Assembly: GCA_902773045.1 (NCBI GenBank)
Contig: CACYDE010000170.1
Coordinates: 1-6,503 of the forward strand
DNA length: 6,503 nt
Source of the DNA: an uncultured Ruminococcus sp.
Lineage (GTDB): Bacteria; Bacillota; Clostridia; Oscillospirales; Acutalibacteraceae
Direction of reading: 5' to 3'
Part shown: positions 1-4,643 of the stretch, piece by piece
Layout of the letters: every line of letters begins with the position of its first letter
Numbering within the stretch: position 1 is the stretch's first letter
Translations under genes and position numbers: made by a program
Notes under the pieces: generated by a model
Told to the model about the DNA's origin: nothing
The model's database searches: none
The model's input: the letters and a program-made list of their open reading frames with translations, nothing else

Positions 1-198
1 GAAAAAGAGAAAGACAACAGGCTGTCGCCCCGATTCAGGGTAGTTTACAGTCAAGGTGTTCTTGATACATATCATATTGTGGTTGATACAAAAACAGGAG
101 TCAACTATCTCTTTGCGGTTTCCGGAAACGCCGGGGGTCTGACTCCGCTGCTCGATGAAAAAGGACAGCCGGTCGTGACTCTTGACGAAACAAAGTGA
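1..198 (+). CDS. DUF6440-like small protein, 5'-truncated by window edge
   Basis: Frame 1 is open from the first base to a TGA at 196-198 and gives 65 residues. After a short charged start (EKEKDNRLSPRF) comes a compact beta-rich pattern: RVVYSQGVLDTYHIVVD, TKTGVNYLF, then SGNAGGLTPLLDEKGQPVV. The 'D..TGV.YLF' and 'G.AGGLTPLLDE.G.P' blocks are what I recall as the hallmark of the DUF6440 family. Those are small stand-alone proteins of roughly 60-70 residues with no assigned function. The visible part therefore probably covers nearly the whole domain, and only a few N-terminal residues may be missing. There is no signal peptide or membrane segment in the visible part, so it is probably cytoplasmic. 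No clear terminator follows, but aspS has its own promoter 54 nt downstream, so co-transcription is not required. The family call is from memory of the pattern, not from a search. Confidence 0.72.
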   Translation, partial: EKEKDNRLSPRFRVVYSQGVLDTYHIVVDTKTGVNYLFAVSGNAGGLTPLLDEKGQPVVTLDETK

Positions 199-251
199 GA
201 TATGCTTGATAAAGATTCTTCATTGATCGACGTTTTATTGTATGCGAATGA

Positions 252-281
252 TTGACAAAAACAAAGTTTAAATGCTATTAT
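252..281 (+). promoter_or_regulatory. Sigma-A type promoter of aspS with extended -10
   Basis: A perfect -35 TTGACA lies at 252-257. An 18-nt spacer leads to TATTAT at 276-281, a five-of-six match to the -10 consensus. The bases TGC at 273-275 just before it make an extended -10 (TGn). Transcription should start near 288, giving a leader of only about 40 nt. That is too short for the T-box riboswitch that controls many Firmicutes tRNA synthetase genes, so expression looks unregulated at the leader. Confidence 0.75.
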
Positions 282-329
282 ATACTTATTCTTTTAAAAT
301 TATCAGGCAAAATTTGGAGGCATTAAATT

Positions 330-2114
330 ATGGCAGAATTTATGACAGGTATGAAACGCACTCACTATTGCGGTGAACTGCGTATTGAGGACGTCGGAAA
401 GGAAGTCACCCTTTTCGGCTGGGTCGCAAAACAAAGAGATATGGGTCAGCTCATTTTCATTGATCTGCGCGACAGAACGGGAATTACACAGCTTTCTTTT
501 GACGACAGCACGGATAAAGCCGTTTTCGAGAAAGCCGCTCAATGCAGAAGCGAATATGTTCTCGGCGCTGTTGGAACAGTAATTGAAAGAAGCGCAAAAA
601 GCAATAAGATCCCTACGGGAGATATCGAAGTGAAGGTAACGGAGCTTCGCATTCTCGGTGAAAGTGAAACTCCGCCGTTTGAGATCACGGAAAACTGTAA
701 TACGGGTGAAGCAACAAGGCTTAAATATCGCTATCTCGATCTTAGAAGACCCGACCTGCAGAAAAATATTATTCTCCGTCACAAAATCGCAAAAGCAACA
801 AGAGACTATTTTGACGAGAGAGGTTTCATCGAAATCGAAACTCCTATGCTGATCAAATCAACACCCGAAGGCGCAAGAGATTTTCTCGTTCCGTCGAGAA
901 TTCACAAAGGAAGCTTCTATGCGCTCCCGCAGTCGCCGCAGATCTACAAGCAGCTCTGCATGGTGGCAGGATTCGACAAATATATGCAGATCGCACGCTG
1001 TTTCCGCGATGAGGATCTCAGAGCCGACAGACAGCCCGAATTCACTCAGATAGATATTGAAATGTCTTTCGTTGATATGGAAGATATCCTTGAACTCGGC
1101 GAAGGCTTCATTAAGTATGTTTTCAAGAAAGCGCTGGATATTGATATTCCGACCCCGTTCCCACGTTACACATATAACGAAGTTATGGCGCGCTTCGGTT
1201 CTGACAAACCCGACACACGCTTCGGAATGGAGCTTTTTGATCTGACCGACGTTGTGAAGGACAGCGAGTTCGTTGTTTTCAAATCGGCGATCGAAGGCGG
1301 CGGAAGCGTCCGCGGAATCACCGCTAAGGGAGGACTTAAAACTTACTCCAGAAAAGTAATAGATAAACTCACCGAAACAGCAAAGGGCATCGGCGCAAAA
1401 GGCATGGCATGGATCAGAATGACCGAAGACGGAATCGCTTCTTCATTCTCGAAATTCATGACCGAAGATCAGATGCAGGCTATTGTGGAAAAGGCAGGCG
1501 CAGAAACAGGCGATGTTGTTTTCATTATCGCCGACGCCAACGATACATCTGTAATGTCGATCCTCGGAGCGCTTCGCCTTGAGGTCGCTAAAAAGCTTGA
1601 TATGATCGGCGACGGATTCAATTTCCTCTGGGTCGTTGAATTCCCCTTCTTTGAATATGACAAGGAAGCCGAAGAATGGGTAGCAATGCATCACCCGTTC
1701 ACCTCCCCCACCGACGAATCTCTCAATCACCTTGAAGGTGATAAGAGCAATGTCTATGCAAAAGCTTACGACATGGTTCTCAACGGGATCGAGCTTTCTT
1801 CCGGCTCGATCAGAATTACAAATCCCGATCTTCAGAAGAGAATGTTCAGCATGCTTGGTCTGAGCGAAGAAGAAGCCTACAAAAAGTTCGGCTTCCTCAC
1901 CGACGCTTTCAAATTCGGCGCGCCTCCTCACGGCGGCATGGGAATCGGTCTCGACAGGCTTGTGATGCAGATGATAAAGGCGTCTACGCTTCGCGACGTC
2001 GTTGCATTCCCGAAAGTTCAGAACGCAAGCGAACTGATGACTAACGCACCGTCTCAGGTCGATGAGCTTCAGCTGAAAGAACTCGGACTTGCGGCAGCGA
2101 ACGACAGCGAATAA
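330..2114 (+). CDS. aspS: Aspartyl-tRNA synthetase (AspRS), bacterial type
   Basis: This class II synthetase activates aspartate with ATP and charges tRNA-Asp in the cytoplasm. The 594 aa match the usual bacterial length. An anticodon-binding OB fold spans about residues 24-110 (GWV at 30-32, FIDLRDRTG at 43-51). The catalytic core carries motif 1 around 158-175 (FDERGFIEIETP), the aspartate-site QSPQ at 201-204, motif 2 at 222-247 (FRDEDLRADRQPEF, with R226, E228 and R231), and motif 3 at 534-546 (HGGMGIGLDRLVM). Between motifs 2 and 3, about residues 288-420, lies the GAD insertion domain typical of bacterial AspRS. The ATG at 330 is chosen because TGGAGG at 315-320 sits 9 nt upstream. Met5 and Met8 are possible but worse-spaced starts. 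The OB fold has Met38 after 'RD', where non-discriminating enzymes have His, so it may be specific for tRNA-Asp (inference). It has its own promoter and ends at the shared terminator at 2312-2360. Confidence 0.98.
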   Translation: MAEFMTGMKRTHYCGELRIEDVGKEVTLFGWVAKQRDMGQLIFIDLRDRTGITQLSFDDSTDKAVFEKAAQCRSEYVLGAVGTVIERSAKSNKIPTGDIEVKVTELRILGESETPPFEITENCNTGEATRLKYRYLDLRRPDLQKNIILRHKIAKATRDYFDERGFIEIETPMLIKSTPEGARDFLVPSRIHKGSFYALPQSPQIYKQLCMVAGFDKYMQIARCFRDEDLRADRQPEFTQIDIEMSFVDMEDILELGEGFIKYVFKKALDIDIPTPFPRYTYNEVMARFGSDKPDTRFGMELFDLTDVVKDSEFVVFKSAIEGGGSVRGITAKGGLKTYSRKVIDKLTETAKGIGAKGMAWIRMTEDGIASSFSKFMTEDQMQAIVEKAGAETGDVVFIIADANDTSVMSILGALRLEVAKKLDMIGDGFNFLWVVEFPFFEYDKEAEEWVAMHHPFTSPTDESLNHLEGDKSNVYAKAYDMVLNGIELSSGSIRITNPDLQKRMFSMLGLSEEEAYKKFGFLTDAFKFGAPPHGGMGIGLDRLVMQMIKASTLRDVVAFPKVQNASELMTNAPSQVDELQLKELGLAAANDSE

Positions 2115-2135
2115 CCCGGAAGATTCTGAGAATTA

Positions 2136-2315
2136 TTAAGGCAATACCGCACAGAGATTGTGCCGAAGATGCGTAGTAGATTTTTTCGGCAGAGTGCATA
2201 AAACCACCGCAGGAATACTGACGTATTTCAAGGTGGTTTTATGTGCTATGACGGAAAAAGATCAAGCAGATTCGGTGCAAAGTCGTTAGACGGTCTTTGT
2301 GCGGTGTTGCCTTAA
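2136..2315 (+). mobile_element. MITE-like element with long terminal inverted repeats, cloverleaf-folding, non-coding
   Basis: The ends 2136-2161 and 2290-2315 are inverted repeats of 26 positions beginning with TTAAGGCAA. Twenty-two pairs are Watson-Crick and four are G-U on the + strand, with no true mismatch. Inside, three further hairpins follow almost without linkers: 2162-2167/2185-2190; a long arm 2193-2208/2232-2247 capped by 2212-2218/2223-2229; and a weaker 2248-2252/2282-2286. The whole therefore draws as a four-way junction. No reading frame of note lies inside it, so it would be non-autonomous. Both ends coincide with TTAA, which could be a target duplication or part of the repeat. 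It could be a MITE, a REP/RAYT-type palindromic repeat, or a structured RNA in the aspS 3' region. Only one copy is visible, so mobility is inferred. Confidence 0.6.
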
Positions 2316-2360
2316 AAACCCCCACGGCACTTCAAAAGTTTGTGCCGTGGGGGTTTTTAA
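2312..2360. terminator. Bidirectional rho-independent terminator between aspS and the ABC operon
   Basis: A perfect 19-bp inverted repeat (2312-2330 with 2342-2360) encloses an 11-nt loop. The GC-rich core is CCCCCACGGCAC against GTGCCGTGGGGG. An A tract lies on the left (2314-2318) and a T tract on the right (2354-2358), so the same hairpin ends + strand transcripts from aspS and minus-strand transcripts from the permease gene, whose stop is 20 nt away. Its first four bases are shared with the TTAA end of the neighbouring element. Confidence 0.93.
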
Positions 2361-2379
2361 AACACGATCGAATATTTTC

Positions 2380-3207
2380 TTAATCAAGAAGAAAATCAAT
2401 TTTTTCATATCTCGCGCAGCTTATCACCAGACTTATCAGCGCTATCAGAATACCTGCAACAATACCTATGAAGAACATACGCGATCCTCCGGATACTATC
2501 GCATAAACACTGATATATGTGTAAGGCGAGAGAAATTTCAAAACTTTTAAGGACGGAGAAAGCGATCCGATAAGTCCGAAAAGAACGGTCACCGTTACGA
2601 TCACCGCCGAGATCGACGAAGCCTGCGAACTGTTGTTCATGAACGTCGACAGAAGAAATGCAACAGAAAGATAGATCAACTCGATCAGCAGGAACGCGGC
2701 AACAGCAAGAATTATCTTTCCTAAATAGGACATCTTATTGTTTGAGTACAGAACGCCGACTGAAATTACCAGAACGATAATGTTATAGAAAAACAATACA
2801 AAAAACTGAGCAACAAAGCTCGTCAGAACCGTACACACTCTTGATACCGGAAGTGAGTAGATAAAGGTTATATCCGTATCTCCTCGGCTGTTTGAATTCG
2901 CCGAAGCACCGAGATAGCTTGCGTAAACACAGCCGACGACAAGCATTATTTGCAGACATACGCCAAAATTCACTCCGAAATCTTTAAAATCGGGAAGCTC
3001 GGCTATCGAGCCGTCGCTTGCTACGGAAGTCGGAACGGAAGCAAGCATATCTCCGACAAATTCGGGAAGTCCGGCGCTCAGCAAATTTGAGAACATCACA
3101 ATTATCAAAATGAAAAGACAAAGTGAAACGATCGACCAGACCGCAAGGTTTTTGGTTCGAAGCTTTAAATTATATCCCAAAAGGGGAAAGGAAAAATATC
3201 CGTTCAT
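2380..3207 (-). CDS. ABC-2 type transporter permease
   Basis: This 275-aa integral membrane protein should form the channel half of the ABC exporter whose ATPase is encoded just upstream. Six hydrophobic segments are visible, at about residues 23-43, 84-101, 126-153, 163-187, 199-219 and 244-264, the normal count for an ABC-2 permease. A soluble loop of about 40 residues (44-83) lies outside between helices 1 and 2. After helix 2 comes a cytoplasmic coupling segment, NSRGDTDITFIYSLPVSR (106-123). It matches the 'E..RGT..FLLSLPVSR' pattern of this family, though the usual acidic residue before RG is Ser107 here. The start is fixed by GGAGGTGA at 3214-3221 and by the one-base overlap with the ATPase stop codon, which implies translational coupling. 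The substrate cannot be told from sequence. Lipid, peptide or antibiotic export are all possible. Confidence 0.9.
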   Translation of the reverse strand: MNGYFSFPLLGYNLKLRTKNLAVWSIVSLCLFILIIVMFSNLLSAGLPEFVGDMLASVPTSVASDGSIAELPDFKDFGVNFGVCLQIMLVVGCVYASYLGASANSNSRGDTDITFIYSLPVSRVCTVLTSFVAQFFVLFFYNIIVLVISVGVLYSNNKMSYLGKIILAVAAFLLIELIYLSVAFLLSTFMNNSSQASSISAVIVTVTVLFGLIGSLSPSLKVLKFLSPYTYISVYAIVSGGSRMFFIGIVAGILIALISLVISCARYEKIDFLLD

Positions 3208-4112
3208 TAAATTTCACCTCCGTTTTCCTGTTCAAGTTTCTTCTCATAATATCTCACGAGCGCGTCGCCGAGTGAGGGAAGAGTAATTTGAAGATCATCA
3301 AGATTATAGTGGGTCAGAGCCTCAATAAGATCGTTGATATCCTGTTTGTAAAGGAAGGAGATGTATCCGTTGTCTTCGGTGATCTCGGTGATCTTGAAGA
3401 GTGTGTATAGTGCGGAAAGGTCATCGCCTGTTTTCACGCTGACTCTTCGGGTGTCGCTCTTCATCAGAACCTTTTTCTCCGAAATTTCAAGAAGCGAGCC
3501 TTTTCTCATTATCGCAATTCTTGAGCAGATCTGTTGAAGCAGATCTATATTTCTGTCCGTAACAACAACCGTTACGCCTTCTTTGTTGAGATCAAGAAGA
3601 TAATGAGCAAGCTTGTTTTTTGTGTCGCTGTCGAGCGCCACGAAAGCATTGTCCATTATCACAAGCTGAGGATTTCCCATCAGCGCGATAACTATGGCTA
3701 TTTTCTTTCGGCACGACAGCGGAAGACTGCTTATACGTTTATTTTTGTCAACGTTAAAGTGCTTACACAAAGAAATGATCTCTTCGTTGTCCGTTACGCC
3801 TTTTATTTTTGCGGCGGTTTTCACCACGTCGATAGCTCTCATTGTTTCGCAGTACGTCGGATTCGCAGGCATAAACCCTATCTTCTTTTTTCTGTCGATC
3901 GAAAGCGCAGTGGATTTTTGTCCCATAACCGTTATAGTTCCCGATGTGGGGCGAACAAAATCCATCACAAGATTTACGATCGTACTTTTGCCGCTTTTTT
4001 TCGGTCCTGCAATTCCAAAGAAATCGCCTTTATTGACAACAAAAGTCGTATCGCCCAAAGCCGGCCGTTTTGTGTAATATTTAGAAACCTTATCAAGGGT
4101 AATGATAGCCAC
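3207..4112 (-). CDS. ABC transporter ATP-binding protein with degenerate catalytic motifs
   Basis: This 301-aa nucleotide-binding subunit of a BcrA/DrrA-like exporter is paired with the permease downstream. The ABC fold covers residues 4-215 and a small C-terminal domain covers about 220-301, ending in LPSLGDALVRYYEKK, the counterpart of the 'PSLEEIFLxYY' end of this family. Walker A is GPKKSGKST (36-44), with K42 and S43 kept. Walker B is LVIMD (150-154), with D154 kept, and a D-loop-like ALD lies at 159-161. Other key sites are changed. The LSGGQ signature reads LPLSC (130-134), the catalytic Glu after D154 is Asn155, the H-loop His aligns with Arg187, and the Q-loop position after the proline is Ala83. 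The frame is intact over the full length, so it is not an ordinary pseudogene. Translation starts at GTG (4112-4110), set by AAGGAG 8 nt upstream. Family membership is sure; whether it hydrolyses ATP is doubtful. Confidence 0.88.
   Translation of the reverse strand: MAIITLDKVSKYYTKRPALGDTTFVVNKGDFFGIAGPKKSGKSTIVNLVMDFVRPTSGTITVMGQKSTALSIDRKKKIGFMPANPTYCETMRAIDVVKTAAKIKGVTDNEEIISLCKHFNVDKNKRISSLPLSCRKKIAIVIALMGNPQLVIMDNAFVALDSDTKNKLAHYLLDLNKEGVTVVVTDRNIDLLQQICSRIAIMRKGSLLEISEKKVLMKSDTRRVSVKTGDDLSALYTLFKITEITEDNGYISFLYKQDINDLIEALTHYNLDDLQITLPSLGDALVRYYEKKLEQENGGEI
3214..3221 (-). promoter_or_regulatory. Strong Shine-Dalgarno for the permease, inside the ATPase gene
   Basis: The minus strand reads GGAGGTGA, an excellent anti-16S match, 6 nt before the permease ATG at 3207-3205. 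It lies within the last codons of the ATPase gene. The stop TAA and the start ATG share one A (TAATG), so ribosomes finishing the ATPase can restart at once. Confidence 0.85.
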
Positions 4113-4120
4113 TTAAAACT

Positions 4121-4126
4121 CTCCTT
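4121..4126 (-). promoter_or_regulatory. Shine-Dalgarno deciding the GTG start of the ATPase gene
   Basis: The minus strand reads AAGGAG, 8 nt before GTG at 4112-4110. The resulting N-terminus (M-AIITLDKVSKYY) begins directly at the first strand of the ABC domain, which supports this unusual start over any internal ATG. Confidence 0.8.
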
Positions 4127-4147
4127 TATAAATTTTCACTACAGTAA

Positions 4148-4176
4148 ATTATACTTAATTTTGGTAAATTTTTCAA
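4148..4176 (-). promoter_or_regulatory. Promoter of the ABC ATPase-permease operon
   Basis: Read on the minus strand, TTGAAA (4176-4171, five of six -35 bases) is followed after exactly 17 nt by a perfect TATAAT (4153-4148). Transcription should begin near 4141, leaving a leader of about 28 nt before the GTG start. No operator-like repeat overlaps it. Confidence 0.8.
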
Positions 4177-4398
4177 CATATATTCGCCATTTTTTAAAAA
4201 TCTTTTTTGGATATGTTTTTGCTGTGTCCTGCAATGCTGACTTTTCGCGCAGCCACGCTGCATACGGCTGTAAATAAGATGAGGAGAGAACTTATGTAAA
4301 TTTTAAAAAGCGGAATCATAAAAACAAAAACGGTTAATATAGATTTTATAGACGTTTAAAGGATTGTGCAAAACAGAGTGGAAAACTACAAAAAAATT
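4177..4398. other. AT-rich non-coding spacer, no gene recognised
   Basis: This is the upstream half of the 531-nt gap between the divergent ABC operon and the VanW gene. I see no credible coding frame on either strand. A small imperfect hairpin (CAGCC 4250-4254 with GGCTG 4266-4270) is the only GC-rich spot. At 4281-4299 a good ribosome binding site (GAGGAGAG) precedes ATG immediately followed by TAA, which may be the remnant of a lost gene or chance. The rest is A/T-rich and featureless. Confidence 0.5.
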
Positions 4399-4451
4399 AC
4401 ATTTTTATATCAAAAATGTCAAAATTTAAAATGTTACAAAGTTGTAACATT
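4399..4451. promoter_or_regulatory. Cluster of two inverted repeats, possible operator of the VanW gene
   Basis: Inverted repeat 1 pairs ACATTTTT (4399-4406) with AAAAATGT (4412-4419) around a 5-nt centre. Inverted repeat 2 pairs AATGTTACAA (4430-4439) perfectly with TTGTAACATT (4442-4451) around AG. All four arms carry the pentamer AATGT or its complement. Repeat 2 ends 7 nt before the -35 box at 4459, the usual place for an activator or for a repressor that blocks polymerase. Two-fold symmetry suggests a dimeric binding protein (inference). Repeat 1 is A/T-rich and could be chance. Confidence 0.5.
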
Positions 4452-4458
4452 AATCGGC

Positions 4459-4487
4459 TTTACAAAGGAAGAAGAAAAGAGTATTAT
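4459..4487 (+). promoter_or_regulatory. Promoter of the VanW-domain gene
   Basis: TTTACA (4459-4464) and TATTAT (4482-4487) are each one base from consensus and 17 nt apart. Transcription should start near 4494, giving a leader of about 150 nt. The -35 box lies within a second copy of TTACAAAG (4460-4467), whose first copy (4434-4441) lies in the upstream inverted repeat. Confidence 0.65.
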
Positions 4488-4493
4488 TATTAT

Positions 4494-4643
4494 ATATCCT
4501 GAATTGTTTTTTATTAATTGAAAGAAAAGGTAATTTATGGGTTATTAAACAGAGTTTTGCTGCGGCGGACTCTGTCATCATCTGAAATCTCGGATGATCG
4601 TGTATTGTTTTGTTTAAAAAATTGATTTTAAAGAGGAAAAGAT
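4494..4643 (+). other. Long 5' leader of the VanW-domain gene with two small hairpins
   Basis: From the predicted start near 4494 to the ATG there are about 150 untranslated bases. Two stems stand next to each other: ACAGAGT (4549-4555) with ACTCTGT (4569-4575), loop 13 nt; and ATCATC (4577-4582) with GATGAT (4593-4598), extendable by one U-G pair. A loose T-rich run (4601-4616) follows, but it is too broken to be a clear terminator. The pattern matches no riboswitch class I recognise. Confidence 0.35.

Noticed and set aside
199..329. T-box riboswitch upstream of aspS
   Set aside because: The gap is only 131 nt and the strong promoter leaves about 40 nt of leader, with no T-box core or antiterminator visible.
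303..782. Minus-strand open frame over the start of aspS, and a similar one at 1443-1931
   Set aside because: Both are antisense to conserved AspRS domains and have no family pattern of their own.
2299..2550. Plus-strand small frame spanning the terminator
   Set aside because: It would have to read through the 19-bp terminator hairpin and overlaps the permease gene antisense; it has no credible ribosome site.
3534..4277. Plus-strand open frame (247 codons) over the ABC ATPase gene
   Set aside because: It is antisense to a clear ABC ATPase with Walker A and B motifs. The product is a basic, aromatic-rich shadow translation.
4430..4451. GlnR/TnrA binding site
   Set aside because: The consensus TGTNA-N7-TNACA requires a 7-nt centre. 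Here the TGTTA and TAACA arms are 8 nt apart, so helical register is off.
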